Program-made: the position numbers and the translations under genes
Shown: positions 32,815 to 41,633 of the stretch, in pieces
How positions within the stretch are numbered: the first letter of the stretch is position 1
Layout of the letters: each line of letters begins with the position of its first letter
Notes under the pieces: model-generated
The model's input: the letters and a program-made list of their open reading frames with translations, nothing else
Databases searched by the model: none
Told to the model about the DNA's origin: nothing
NCBI GenBank assembly: GCA_002709665.1
Contig: PAQK01000080.1
Coordinates: forward strand, 1 to 41,844
Reading direction: 5' to 3'
Length of the DNA stretch: 41,844 nt
Source of the DNA: Gemmatimonadota bacterium
Lineage (GTDB): Bacteria; Latescibacterota; UBA2968; GCA-2709665

Positions 32815-33074
32815 GCGCAACATCAGCATTGCTAGACCATGAGTTGAGCCACTTAGCCCTGACTTCAATCATGCAATTTCTAAATCACTTTAAAGCTCAG
32901 CCTGTTGATCAGAAAAAGGCCGCTTTAAAAGAACTTATAGAAGTTACTAACACTGTGACTAACGCCATAGATGAAGAACAAGGGCTAAACCACACAATCG
33001 CATTGCTAGAAATAAAAGCTATTTGTCGCGATTACGAACAGTACACATACCACGAATCAAGCAAGGTGCAGTAA
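32811..33074 (+). CDS. Hypothetical early protein (87 aa)
   Basis: A helical acidic protein with no recognised domain (SIMQFLNHFKAQPVDQKKAALKELIEV). The ATG overlaps the upstream stop. It lies inside the early operon. Confidence 0.6.
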   Translation: MSATSALLDHELSHLALTSIMQFLNHFKAQPVDQKKAALKELIEVTNTVTNAIDEEQGLNHTIALLEIKAICRDYEQYTYHESSKVQ

Positions 33075-33076
33075 TT

Positions 33077-34006
33077 ATGAGTAAAGAAATAACAACCCTT
33101 TCAAATGATGAGCAAAAAGCAATTGTAGATGCCCAAGGTGTTTTAGCATCAAAACAAAACGTTTTAATGGAGTTAGGCCGCCTACAAGCATTCGCACACA
33201 TTAAAAATTATGCGACCGTCGCAGAAATTATCACCTTTAAGAGAATTAGAGAATCTAAGGAATACAAAGGCTTAACTTATCAAAAAGACGGAAAAACTGC
33301 GACCGTCGCAACAATTGAAGAGTTTTGCCCCGCTTTTTTAAACCGCTCTTATCGTTCTTTAAAAGAAGCTGAGGAGTACCTAGAAACATTTGGCGAAAGC
33401 TTTTACGAAACATCTAAACAAATAGGTATTGGCAACCGTGAAATGCGTGCATTACGCCAACTACCTGAAGATGAACAAACCCTCGTTATTGAATCTGAAG
33501 CAGTAGAGACAGGCGATAAAGAAGCGATTAAAGATCTAATTGCTGACCTAAAAGCGCAGCACAAAAAAGAGTTAGATGCCGAGAAGCTAAAAACCAAAGA
33601 GGTAGACTCACAGCGCCAAGTGGCTATTCGTATGCGCGACGAGTACCAAATGAAAGCCATGGACTATCAAACAGAACTTGAAAGCAACAAGTTCAAAGCT
33701 GATGCCTGGAAAGACCAAACTAAACACCTGCTATTTGAAGCCACTAAGTATGAAAGCAATGCTGTTGAATCACTTAGCCGTTTAATGGCCTTACGTGATC
33801 ACTTTTTAGATAACGACGATTTATCGCCACAAGTTGTTGAGCACCTTGCTGCTAGTTTACTGCATAGCTTTAAGACCTTAGCAGAAGACTTTGCGCAAGC
33901 TTGGCTTGAAACATCAAGCATTCTTGAGGGCTACCTACCAAAAATGCGCCCAAGCCTTGATGTATTGCAAGAGCTAAACGACAGCGCCATGAGTAACGAG
34001 GAGTAA
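33077..34006 (+). CDS. Coiled-coil early protein upstream of transposase
   Basis: A 309-aa protein whose N-terminal half contains NRSYRSLKEAEEYLETFGESFYE and IGNREMRALRQLPEDE, followed by a coiled coil (about residues 165-220) and a helical C-terminal domain. Proteins of this kind lie just before transposase A in BcepMu-type operons, but the role is unknown. The start at 33077 follows AAGGTG; the earlier in-frame start at 33023 lies inside the previous gene. Confidence 0.7.
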   Translation: MSKEITTLSNDEQKAIVDAQGVLASKQNVLMELGRLQAFAHIKNYATVAEIITFKRIRESKEYKGLTYQKDGKTATVATIEEFCPAFLNRSYRSLKEAEEYLETFGESFYETSKQIGIGNREMRALRQLPEDEQTLVIESEAVETGDKEAIKDLIADLKAQHKKELDAEKLKTKEVDSQRQVAIRMRDEYQMKAMDYQTELESNKFKADAWKDQTKHLLFEATKYESNAVESLSRLMALRDHFLDNDDLSPQVVEHLAASLLHSFKTLAEDFAQAWLETSSILEGYLPKMRPSLDVLQELNDSAMSNEE

Positions 34007-34011
34007 GCATC

Positions 34012-35769
34012 ATGGCTGACGATATTTTACTTGGTTTTAAACAGCGAATCGAAAACGCAAAGCACGGCGAAAAAGGCAAGATTTTAGCTGAAGCTAAAGA
34101 GCGCCTAGGGCTAAGTAAAGATGCCTTCTACCGTGAGTTAGCAAAACTCGGTTACAGCAGTGGCCGTAAAGCGCGAGCTGACAAAGGCCAAAGCAGCCAA
34201 GACCCTGAAAGCCTCGATAAACTAAAAGCCATGCTGGCTGTAGGCAGTCGTAAAAATGGCAAACAAATCGTTGAAACGCCAAATGCTATGAGCATTTTAG
34301 CGGCCAATGGCTGTGAGTTTAAAAGCGCAAGCACTGTGCGTAAGTTATTACGTGAGCAAAACGCCACAGCAAGAATGCTTAACCAAAGCACAGCACATGT
34401 GCAGTTACGTAGCCTTTATCCAAACCACGTACACCAAGTAGATCCGAGCTTATGCTTAATTTACTACCCACCTGGTGGCAAAAAAGGCCGTGTTCAGCGC
34501 TTTATGAGCGATGACGAGTTTTATAAAAACAAGCCAGAGAACCTTGAAAAGATAAAGAACCTACGCGTTTGGCGCTATGTTCTTACCGATCATTACTCTG
34601 GTGCAGTGCGTGTTCGTTATTACGAAAGCGCGGGTGAAACCATGGCAAACCTATATGACTTTTTGCTGTGGTGCTGGGGCTTACACAATGATGAAAAGTG
34701 CCCAATGCGTGGTTTACCCGACATTTTAGTAATGGATAAAGGCTCAGCAAACACCGCTGGGGCTGTTATTCGCGCACTTGATGCACTGAGTGTTGATGTA
34801 ATTGATCACGAAGTGGGCCGCGCTCGCGCGAAAGGCCAAGTAGAAAACGCGAACAACTTAGTTGAGAAGCTATTTGAATCACGTTTGATGTTTGAGCCTG
34901 TAAACAGCGTAGCAGAACTAAACGAACGTGTTATTGCATGGCAAAACGCATACAACGCCGACCAAATACCTAACTATTCAGCAAAACACAGCCGCCATGG
35001 TAAAGGCCGCTATGAGTTTTGGATGAAACGTATGGCACACGGCAAAGTACGTGACTTACCAAGCGAAGACATTTGTCGTTGGTTGCTTACTCATAAAGAA
35101 GAAACCCGCACGGTTAAACCAGACCTATCGATCACCTTTGTACACCCTACTGTTAAACGCAGCCAAAAATATGCGCTTGATGGTTTGGTTGGTATTTACA
35201 AAGGCCTAAAAGTACTTGTGCTGCCTATGGCGCTCTCTGAGCGTGGCGAAATTTTAGTGTACTGCAAGTATCAAGGCGAGCAGCAAATACACACTGTTGC
35301 ACCAATAGAAGTTGATGATGCGGGCTTTGATATTACTGGGGCTGTGATTGGCCAGCAAATGAAAGCCCCTAAAGACACCGCCATTGATACAGCTCGAAAA
35401 CAAGCTGAGCGTGATGCTTACCCTGGCATGAGCGATGAGCAAATTGCAAAAGCCAAACGCGGCAAAAAAGCGGTGCCTTTTGGCGGTGCACTCGATGCGC
35501 ATAGCCATTTAAACGAACTGCAAACACCAGACTTTATGCGTGTTCGTGGTGAGCAAGTTGATACAGGCCTGCAGCAACCAACTAACCAATTAAGCGGTGT
35601 TGCTTTACGTAAAGCCATTGTGGCCAAGCGCGGCACACCAATTACCCCTGAAGAAAAAACATACCTTGCTGATCGCAGTATCGAGGCAAGCCAATTACCT
35701 AGCTTACTTGACGAGCTAGCAACCTTTGACAAACCAAACCACTTAAACGTGGTTAATTTTACCCGTTAG
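34012..35769 (+). CDS. DDE transposase, phage transposase A (BcepMu-type)
   Basis: A 585-aa transposase that cuts and joins the phage ends. An N-terminal helix-turn-helix (about residues 30-52) and a second binding region (about 84-125) precede an integrase-like catalytic core with Asp144 (HQVDPSLC), Asp242 (VMDKGSAN) and Glu278 (AKGQVENANN), a D-97-D-35-E pattern. A C-terminal Mu-type beta barrel (about 360-440) and a tail for contact with B follow. GAGGAG precedes the ATG. It resembles the rve-type transposases of BcepMu more than MuA. It should recognise the 46-bp ends and make 6-bp duplications. Confidence 0.92.
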   Translation: MADDILLGFKQRIENAKHGEKGKILAEAKERLGLSKDAFYRELAKLGYSSGRKARADKGQSSQDPESLDKLKAMLAVGSRKNGKQIVETPNAMSILAANGCEFKSASTVRKLLREQNATARMLNQSTAHVQLRSLYPNHVHQVDPSLCLIYYPPGGKKGRVQRFMSDDEFYKNKPENLEKIKNLRVWRYVLTDHYSGAVRVRYYESAGETMANLYDFLLWCWGLHNDEKCPMRGLPDILVMDKGSANTAGAVIRALDALSVDVIDHEVGRARAKGQVENANNLVEKLFESRLMFEPVNSVAELNERVIAWQNAYNADQIPNYSAKHSRHGKGRYEFWMKRMAHGKVRDLPSEDICRWLLTHKEETRTVKPDLSITFVHPTVKRSQKYALDGLVGIYKGLKVLVLPMALSERGEILVYCKYQGEQQIHTVAPIEVDDAGFDITGAVIGQQMKAPKDTAIDTARKQAERDAYPGMSDEQIAKAKRGKKAVPFGGALDAHSHLNELQTPDFMRVRGEQVDTGLQQPTNQLSGVALRKAIVAKRGTPITPEEKTYLADRSIEASQLPSLLDELATFDKPNHLNVVNFTR

Positions 35770-35779
35770 GAGAACCACC

Positions 35780-36013
35780 ATGGGATGCAGTAAGAAACAT
35801 CAACTACGCAAAGCAGAGCGCTCACCGTTTAACGTTGTATCTGGCCGTACACGCACAGTGTACATGGTGCATGTAAAGCTAATTGATGCAAAGCGCTGGA
35901 CTGAACTTGCCGACGAAAAAGGCCAGTACATTTTCAATGACGAAAAAGAACGCGACGAGTTTTTTGAGCGCGTACTCGCCACTTATCCAAACCAATACAG
36001 GAAGGTGGCATGA
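35780..36013 (+). CDS. Hypothetical early protein between transposase A and B
   Basis: A 77-aa basic protein (GCSKKHQLRKAERSPFNVV; later YIFNDEKERDEFFERVL). GGAG precedes the ATG, and the stop overlaps the B gene start (ATGA). No domain recognised. Confidence 0.6.
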   Translation: MGCSKKHQLRKAERSPFNVVSGRTRTVYMVHVKLIDAKRWTELADEKGQYIFNDEKERDEFFERVLATYPNQYRKVA

Positions 36014-37293
36014 ACGAACCTAATGAGCACAAAAAGAAGATCAGCCAAAAGACCTGGAAGATAAAACTAGGCCGCATGATGGCGAACCGCAATATCACTT
36101 ACAAGCAGTTAGTGCAGTGGTTAGACCTACATGCAGATGTAAAAACCAGCGAAGCAACGCTAAACAAAATTGTGACTAAGTCTGAATTTCCTAAACGCGA
36201 AAAAACCCGCGAAGCAGTTAAACGCGGCCTTGAGCGCTATGCAATTGAGAATGGCTTAGTAACCGAAAGTAACGTTTACCAAATCTATTTGGATGATCCA
36301 CACAGCAATGCAGTAACCACTGGCAGTCAGTGGAAGCATAGCAATAAAACCAGACGCCTGATCATTGGTCATGAAGATTCAATTAACGGGCACATTGTAT
36401 TTGAAACACCGGAGGCAAAAATGCTTACACCACGAGCAAGACAACATTTTAAGGTTCTTAGCGACCCATGGGATAACGAGATTTACAGCATTGATCACGT
36501 TTACTTAGGCACACAGCAACGTTATGTAATTGAGTCAATTATCAACTGTGCAAAAGTTGGTACCTTAATGGCGATTGTCGGTGAGTGCGGCAGTGGTAAA
36601 ACAGTGATGATGAACTTTACCATTGAAGAGATACGCGCAAAGCATCCGAACATTCGCGTTATTCGTCCTGCCCGTATCGATAAAAAACAAATAGCGTCAA
36701 ACACCATAAGTGAGGCTATTTGTCGTGAGCTGAACATTTCTAAGTTGCCACGTAGTAGCGAAGACCGTGATGCGATTATTCGTGAAGAACTAACGCGCAG
36801 CTGTAACGCTGGCAACCGCCACATTTTGCTTATTGATGAAGGCCACCGCTTAGATGAAGAAACCATTAAGCAATTAAAAGTGCTGTGGGAGCTGAGCGAA
36901 GGTTTCACTAAGTTAATTGGCATTTGCATCATCGGCCAAACCGAACTCGACAAAGTACTTAACTCAATGAACGTGCGCGAATTTGCATACCGTGTAAATA
37001 AGCTACAAGTGCCGCCACTTGGCACCGAGTTAAAAGAGTACATCGACCACAAACTTAAAGCCGCCAATCTGGTACCAGAAAAAGTGATAGAGCCTGCCGC
37101 TATCGAAAAGATGCAACAAGCGCTGCGTGGTATTCGCAAGTTTGGCCGCACAACAGGCCGACCGGATGAAATGGTTGATATGAGTTATCCACTCAACGTT
37201 AACACGCTAATGAAAAACCTAATGAACGAAGCCGCTGATGTAGGTGAAGAGCGTATTACGGCTGAGTTAGCTGAAGAATACGTGAGGGTTTAG
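36010..37293 (+). CDS. AAA+ ATPase, transposition protein B
   Basis: A 427-aa ATPase of the MuB/ExeA-like AAA+ group that captures target DNA and activates the transposase. It has an N-terminal helix-turn-helix region (about residues 15-80), Walker A GECGSGKT (191-198) and Walker B HILLIDEGHR (271-280). The N-terminal part is longer than in MuB. The gene follows transposase A in the standard A-B order. Confidence 0.88.
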   Translation: MNEPNEHKKKISQKTWKIKLGRMMANRNITYKQLVQWLDLHADVKTSEATLNKIVTKSEFPKREKTREAVKRGLERYAIENGLVTESNVYQIYLDDPHSNAVTTGSQWKHSNKTRRLIIGHEDSINGHIVFETPEAKMLTPRARQHFKVLSDPWDNEIYSIDHVYLGTQQRYVIESIINCAKVGTLMAIVGECGSGKTVMMNFTIEEIRAKHPNIRVIRPARIDKKQIASNTISEAICRELNISKLPRSSEDRDAIIREELTRSCNAGNRHILLIDEGHRLDEETIKQLKVLWELSEGFTKLIGICIIGQTELDKVLNSMNVREFAYRVNKLQVPPLGTELKEYIDHKLKAANLVPEKVIEPAAIEKMQQALRGIRKFGRTTGRPDEMVDMSYPLNVNTLMKNLMNEAADVGEERITAELAEEYVRV

Positions 37294-37295
37294 TT

Positions 37296-37982
37296 ATGGA
37301 TTCTCGCATTCTTAAAAAAGTTCGTCAGTGTTTAGCGCTTGCCAAACAGGCAACCAATGAGCACGAAGCAGCTGCGGCTATGCGCCAAGCACAAAACTTA
37401 ATGCGCAAACATAAGATTAGCGAAAGCGACATTGATTTTAGCTATGTACAGCATGAACGCGTTGAAACGGATTGCAAAAAAGTAGTGAGCTACCACGCTG
37501 CTTTATTGCATTTAATCAAGCGTGTATTTGGTGTGCGCTTTGTAATGTCGTCAAGTTTGTTTAGCAATTCTGAAGTCTCATTTATTGGTATTAACCCGCA
37601 ACCAGAACTAGCCAAATACTGCTACGAGGTACTTTGGACCAAGCTAAAACAAACTCGCCAAGAGTATGTAAAGCAGCAACCTAAACAATGTAAGCGTGCA
37701 ACTAAAGTAGCGCGAGGCGACCGCTTTGCTGAAGGCTGGGTGTTTGGTATTGCTCGCACGGTAGAAGAGTTTGCTCTTAGTGAAAAAGAAACGAGCATTA
37801 TTGAGCGTTATATGGCGCAAGAGTTCCCCGACCTAACCAGTTCAGCAACTTTAAAACGTGGCAAGAAGGCTAATACCAAAAAGGCTGTACTCGACGGCAT
37901 AGCTGCAGGCCGTCAAGAGTCTTTGCATCGCCCTGTTAACGGACAAGAGCACCAGAAACTAAACCACAACTTAGGAGCTTAA
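37296..37982 (+). CDS. DUF2786-domain early protein
   Basis: A 228-aa protein with an N-terminal DUF2786 domain (ILKKVRQCLALAKQATNEHEAAAAMRQAQ...ISESDI, residues 4-45), then a domain with YHAALLHLIKRVFGVRF and a basic C-terminus (KRGKKANTKKAVLDGIAAGR). It is common in transposable and other phages. The function is unknown, perhaps nucleic-acid binding. It starts 2 bases after the B stop. Confidence 0.8.
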   Translation: MDSRILKKVRQCLALAKQATNEHEAAAAMRQAQNLMRKHKISESDIDFSYVQHERVETDCKKVVSYHAALLHLIKRVFGVRFVMSSSLFSNSEVSFIGINPQPELAKYCYEVLWTKLKQTRQEYVKQQPKQCKRATKVARGDRFAEGWVFGIARTVEEFALSEKETSIIERYMAQEFPDLTSSATLKRGKKANTKKAVLDGIAAGRQESLHRPVNGQEHQKLNHNLGA

Positions 37983-37983
37983 C

Positions 37984-38217
37984 ATGGCTTATTTATCAAT
38001 TACTGAGCTTAACAAAGCACTACTAAGCCAGTTAGAAACAGAGAAAGAACGTGCAAAGTACTTGCTTCAGTTTGAAGTGACTACCCGCGTAACTATCGAG
38101 AACCTAACACCAAAAGCACAAGCTGTTATTGGTGATATTGGTTTGCCATTCACAGGCGATGACGCACAACAAGTTATAAAAGATGCGCGTGCCTGGCTTC
38201 AAGAAAAAGCAGCTTGA
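37984..38217 (+). CDS. Hypothetical early protein (77 aa)
   Basis: A short helical protein (ELNKALLSQLETEKERAKYLL). AGGAG lies ahead of the ATG. No recognised domain. It is in the early operon between DUF2786 and Gam. Confidence 0.55.
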   Translation: MAYLSITELNKALLSQLETEKERAKYLLQFEVTTRVTIENLTPKAQAVIGDIGLPFTGDDAQQVIKDARAWLQEKAA

Positions 38218-38227
38218 GGAAGTAACC

Positions 38228-38440
38228 ATGAATAGTGCAACAGCCCAAATAAGCACTCAACGTTTTACCCATTCTACCGCGCCAACAATTTATACCATTG
38301 CACAACTTACTGAGCTGGTTAATGGCGAGATTTTATCGGGCCGTAAGCAAGATGCGCTTAATACCTTAGCGCAATTGCAAGATGCGACCCACAAACTTGA
38401 AAACCAAATCCATAATATGAAGGATGAAAGCCATGGCTAA
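38228..38440 (+). CDS. Hypothetical early protein (70 aa) upstream of Gam
   Basis: A 70-residue helical protein (IAQLTELVNGEILSGRKQDALNTLAQL). The start at 38228 follows GAGGAAG; the frame from 38183 is rejected because it lies within the previous gene. It overlaps the Gam start by 8 bases. Confidence 0.55.
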   Translation: MNSATAQISTQRFTHSTAPTIYTIAQLTELVNGEILSGRKQDALNTLAQLQDATHKLENQIHNMKDESHG

Positions 38441-38987
38441 ACAACCAAACCGCCGCGTAAAGTCAGACGATATGCTGTCTGTAAGCAGCTCAGAAGAACT
38501 TGAGCAAACAATTTTTCGGATTGGCCAATTGCAAACCGAACTAGAAATTGCCACAGCTCACACGAACCAGACTATTGAAGATGCCAAAGCGTCTTTAAAA
38601 GATAAAACAACGGCGATCAACAACGAAATTAAAGTACTGAGTAAATCAGCACAAATTTTCTTTACCGCAAACCAGCAAGACATAGTACCTGCAGGTAAAA
38701 AGTCGCGTGTATTTGATGTAGGCGAAATTGGCACTCGCACACCACCGTTATCAGTAACAGTGAAGAACGGCCAAGATGTGATTGAGGCTCTTAAAAAGCT
38801 ACAAGAACAACTTAAGCTATCAGATCTACTCAGCGTTAAAACATCTGTTAATAAGCCAGGTCTTATCAAGCACCGTGAAAAAATTAAAGATATTCCAGGC
38901 ATCACATTTAACCAAAAAGAACAGTTCTTTATTAAACCTGTTCATGTGCCTATTGAGCACCTAAATGAAACGGAGCAACCAGCATGA
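38433..38987 (+). CDS. gam: Host-nuclease inhibitor Gam
   Basis: A 184-aa Mu Gam-family protein that binds double-strand ends and blocks exonucleases; it is related to bacterial Ku. Clear features are VSSSEELEQTIFRIGQLQTELE, the long coiled coil, FDVGEIGTRTPP and the C-terminal FNQKEQFFIKPVHV. The start at 38433 is preferred over 38424 because AGGA lies 8 bases upstream. Confidence 0.92.
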   Translation: MAKQPNRRVKSDDMLSVSSSEELEQTIFRIGQLQTELEIATAHTNQTIEDAKASLKDKTTAINNEIKVLSKSAQIFFTANQQDIVPAGKKSRVFDVGEIGTRTPPLSVTVKNGQDVIEALKKLQEQLKLSDLLSVKTSVNKPGLIKHREKIKDIPGITFNQKEQFFIKPVHVPIEHLNETEQPA

Positions 38988-39160
38988 GTACCGAAACATT
39001 TAAAGTTCGTGTGAATGGTGGAGCTATGTTTTCGTCTCCCTCATATAAAAAATCGCTTAAGAGTTTCAATAAAGCGAAAATCAATAATGCAGGATCAAAG
39101 GTTGAGTTTATTAAAGAGGAAACCTTAGCAGTGCATCAACCCATTAGCCAATCTGCTTAA
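38984..39160 (+). CDS. Small early protein (58 aa) after Gam
   Basis: An open frame MSTETFKVRVNGGAMF... ending HQPISQSA; the ATG overlaps the Gam stop (ATGA), with CGGAG just upstream. It is basic (YKKSLKSFNKAKIN). It is followed by a TTCG-loop hairpin. Function unknown. Confidence 0.65.
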   Translation: MSTETFKVRVNGGAMFSSPSYKKSLKSFNKAKINNAGSKVEFIKEETLAVHQPISQSA

Positions 39161-39166
39161 CGATTA

Positions 39167-39182
39167 GCCGCCTTCGGGCGGC
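39167..39182 (+). promoter_or_regulatory. GCCGCC-TTCG-GGCGGC hairpin ahead of gemA
   Basis: A perfect 6-bp GC stem closed by a TTCG tetraloop, 7 bp after a stop and 3 bases before the GGAGG of the next gene. It has no T-run, so it is a stability or processing element, or at most an attenuator, rather than a classic terminator. Confidence 0.5.
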
Positions 39183-39194
39183 CTTGGAGGACCA

Positions 39195-39878
39195 ATGAAA
39201 AAGTTAATTCAATTAATCCAAATTGCTAAGCGTGATCTGAATATGGAAGACGATGTTTATCGCGCCAACTTAAAAGCTTGGGCTGGTTGTGACAGCACCA
39301 CTCAAATGGATAAAAAGCAGTTAGACAAAGTAATCAAAGGCATGGAAAAGCTCGGCTTTAAAAAGCAAAAACCTGTTCGCCGTAAAGTTGACCAGGCATT
39401 ACTTGATAAAGAGCCATTACTTAAAAAGCTTGGTCAAGTTTGGACAGTAATGAAAGCCCATAAGTTGATCGAGAACGGGAGTTACATTGCTCTTGAAAAG
39501 TGGGCTGCTAAGCAATCAAAAGGCTTAAATGATGGCAAAGAGATTGAGCGACTAGATTGGATGGTACCAATAGCTAACCAGTTAATTGAGCGCCTTAAAC
39601 GCTACCACTTACGCTTAATGAAACAAGCAATGATGGTTAAGATCCCCGCTGTTTTGCGCTACTACAAAGAGATAAAGACAGATGAGCTTGATGAACCTAG
39701 CGAAATGTTTGCTATTCAAACTAAGTTACAAGCTAGCCGTTTAAATATGCCTACACACATGCAACGTGTTCGCTATTTAGACTTGCTACAAGCTTATGAA
39801 GACTGCAACGAGTTTATTCGCCGTTTTGGTAAGTCTTCAGATGACATAAAGGGGGTAAGTAATGCAAAAGCTCGCTAA
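39195..39878 (+). CDS. gemA: GemA-family regulatory protein (gp16 family)
   Basis: A 227-aa protein of the Mu GemA/DUF1018 family: starts LIQLIQIAKRDLNMEDDVYRANL, then KQLDKVIKGMEKLGFK, with a helical C-terminus. In Mu, GemA alters host gene expression and DNA supercoiling. GGAGG lies ahead of the ATG. It overlaps the next gene by 17 bp. Confidence 0.87.
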   Translation: MKKLIQLIQIAKRDLNMEDDVYRANLKAWAGCDSTTQMDKKQLDKVIKGMEKLGFKKQKPVRRKVDQALLDKEPLLKKLGQVWTVMKAHKLIENGSYIALEKWAAKQSKGLNDGKEIERLDWMVPIANQLIERLKRYHLRLMKQAMMVKIPAVLRYYKEIKTDELDEPSEMFAIQTKLQASRLNMPTHMQRVRYLDLLQAYEDCNEFIRRFGKSSDDIKGVSNAKAR

Positions 39879-40356
39879 ATGCCCACATTGTCGTGGTCTA
39901 TTAGATATATCTGCAGTAGCTATTAATAAAGCATCTGACGAGCTGCTTTGCATTTATACAGCATTACCAGGTCAAGCAAGTGCTGCGCTTGCTAATTATG
40001 TTCAATTGTTTACGCCTGATAAGTCAGACCTATCAAGCGCTAGACAATTAAAAATTAGCAAAGATGTTATTGAGCTAACCAAAGAGTTTGATTTAGCAGT
40101 ATTCACCCAGTCATTAAACATTACCGTTACGAGTATTCGTGATCATTGGCAACGAAATGGCTATCGACGTATGGGTGATGATCATGCCTACCTTAAAAAG
40201 GTGCTTGAGACTGAGCAGCAAAAATTTATTCAGAGCCACCCTAAGCAAACCGTTGTATCTGCTAACAAGTCAATCGAAGTAAGAACCGAACGACCAGAAA
40301 CGTTAGAAGAGTCAACCCGCAAGTGGCAAGAGAATATAGCAAAATACCGGAGGTAA
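39862..40356 (+). CDS. Hypothetical early protein with CPHC zinc motif
   Basis: A 164-aa protein beginning MQKLAKCPHCRGLLD, with one CxxC pair near the N-terminus and a helical middle (VTSIRDHWQRNGYRRMGDD). It lies between GemA and the Mor-like activator. It may bind DNA; no family recognised. Confidence 0.6.
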   Translation: MQKLAKCPHCRGLLDISAVAINKASDELLCIYTALPGQASAALANYVQLFTPDKSDLSSARQLKISKDVIELTKEFDLAVFTQSLNITVTSIRDHWQRNGYRRMGDDHAYLKKVLETEQQKFIQSHPKQTVVSANKSIEVRTERPETLEESTRKWQENIAKYRR

Positions 40357-40357
40357 C

Positions 40358-40696
40358 ATGAGTGGCAAAGCGCAAACAGCTGAAACTCTATTAGTACTCC
40401 TTGACTCTATAGAACGTAAGCTTTTAGAGAATAAAGTCGATGAAGAACAAGCCACAAAATTGGCAACGTTAATAGTTGATGACTTTCGCCACCAGTGTGG
40501 TGGTATGAGTGTTTATATCCCTAAAGGTGTTGGGCTTGATGCCATACTTAAGCACAACCAAATTTACCAAGACTTTCGTGGTAATAATCACACAGAGCTT
40601 GCTAAGAAATATGGATATTCTGAGCAACGCATCTACCAAATTGTTCGGGCCATACATGCAGCCGAATCAAAACGCATTCAACCTGAGCTGTTCTAA
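40358..40696 (+). CDS. Mor/C-family transcription activator
   Basis: A 112-aa activator of middle or late phage genes. The C-terminal half shows the family hallmark: YIPKG...QIYQDFRGNNHTELAKKYGYSEQRIYQIVR, a dimerisation beta strand followed by a helix-turn-helix. It is the last early gene and is followed at once by a strong terminator. It is the only such activator here, so it probably switches on the leftward late operon directly. CGGAGG precedes the ATG. Confidence 0.88.
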   Translation: MSGKAQTAETLLVLLDSIERKLLENKVDEEQATKLATLIVDDFRHQCGGMSVYIPKGVGLDAILKHNQIYQDFRGNNHTELAKKYGYSEQRIYQIVRAIHAAESKRIQPELF

Positions 40697-40706
40697 CCAA
40701 CCAATT

Positions 40707-40727
40707 AGCCCCGCAAGGGGCTTTTTT
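40707..40727 (+). terminator. Early-operon terminator
   Basis: AGCCCC-GCAA-GGGGCT followed by TTTTT: a 6-bp stem with a stable GCAA tetraloop and a U-tract, 10 bases after the Mor-like stop. Confidence 0.92.
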
Positions 40728-40856
40728 ATGGCAAAAATTAACCTGAATTTTCCCTGTTGTTTTTTTATTCAAGTGATAATTTACTTTAAATATCTTAAAC
40801 TAAGTGCAGCTGTACAATATGTACAACTACATTAACTACAATAAATGGAACTATAT
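40728..40856 (+). promoter_or_regulatory. Leader of the lipoprotein gene with palindromic element
   Basis: An AT-rich region between the early terminator and the lipoprotein gene. It holds TGTACA-ATA-TGTACA (40811-40825), two copies of a 6-bp palindrome and a possible operator. TACAAT inside it could be a -10 box, but no good -35 is seen at the right distance. The terminator upstream implies a separate promoter here. Confidence 0.4.
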
Positions 40857-41558
40857 ATGTTTTTGTCAAAATCAAATTGGAAACCAACTTTAGCCATTGC
40901 ATGTGCAGCTGTTCTTAGTGGATGCGCCTCCCCAGATTACAACTATATCCCAGTGTCGACTCAAATTAGTGAGCCTGCAATTGACAGTGTAAACATTGCG
41001 TATGTCGGCGATGTCATGCTCAGACAGGGGAAATACTCAGAACATGATGCTATATATTTACCTTATAAAGTAGAAGTTAGTTGGGCGTATGACCTACATG
41101 CTGGCTATTACATTAAGAAGGGAGAAGATAAAGACACTGAAACCTACATGCCGAGTAATGACAACGAAGGTGGTATGGTAGATAAAGCCGCTATTGCAGA
41201 TCCTTGGAGAGCAGTAATGGCTTATAAAGGCACACAAGAACTTTGTGTGATAACTGCTTTTAACGCTGCTTCATGTACAGATAATGCAAACTTTGAGAGA
41301 CGTAAAAAACCGATCTTGACGCATGACTCTTTTCAGCAGACATTAATTTATAGCGGTAAGGTTGGTAGTAAAGTAAACATCGGCTATCGTGAGTTTTCAA
41401 ATAGTCACGCAAGACCTGCGTTTAATAACGATGTGGAATACGATCTAGACTCTTCAAAAGTGATTGGCTACAAAGGTGCCAGAATTGAGATCATCGAAGC
41501 AACAAACGAACATATAAAGTATAAGGTAATACAAAACTTCAATAAGGCTGCAATTTAG
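40857..41558 (+). CDS. Prophage-encoded lipoprotein of unknown function
   Basis: A 233-aa protein with a lipoprotein signal: basic N-terminus, hydrophobic LAIACAAV and lipobox LSGC (modified Cys about residue 23), then CASPDYN. The residues after the Cys are not an obvious inner-membrane retention signal, so outer-membrane placement is possible. The mature domain is beta-rich. The gene lies outside the early operon, between its terminator and the right phage end, the usual place for lysogenic-conversion genes. It may change the cell surface or block superinfection. An ATG at 40845 gives a 4-residue longer form. No family recognised. Confidence 0.7.
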   Translation: MFLSKSNWKPTLAIACAAVLSGCASPDYNYIPVSTQISEPAIDSVNIAYVGDVMLRQGKYSEHDAIYLPYKVEVSWAYDLHAGYYIKKGEDKDTETYMPSNDNEGGMVDKAAIADPWRAVMAYKGTQELCVITAFNAASCTDNANFERRKKPILTHDSFQQTLIYSGKVGSKVNIGYREFSNSHARPAFNNDVEYDLDSSKVIGYKGARIEIIEATNEHIKYKVIQNFNKAAI

Positions 41559-41567
41559 ATTTTATTC

Positions 41568-41597
41568 GGCGGGCATTAGCAATATTGCCCGCCTTTC
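41568..41597 (+). terminator. Terminator of the lipoprotein gene
   Basis: GGCGGGCA, a 10-nt loop, TGCCCGCC, then TTTCC: a perfect 8-bp GC-rich stem 9 bases after the lipoprotein stop. The U-tract is short but the stem is strong. Confidence 0.8.
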
Positions 41598-41633
41598 CAA
41601 ACTTTCAATATTTGAAAGACTGTTTAAAATGCT

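Noticed and set aside
36522-37151. 209-codon open frame antisense to transposition protein B
   Set aside because: Opposite strand of a conserved AAA+ gene; its Ser/Arg-rich composition is typical of an antisense shadow.
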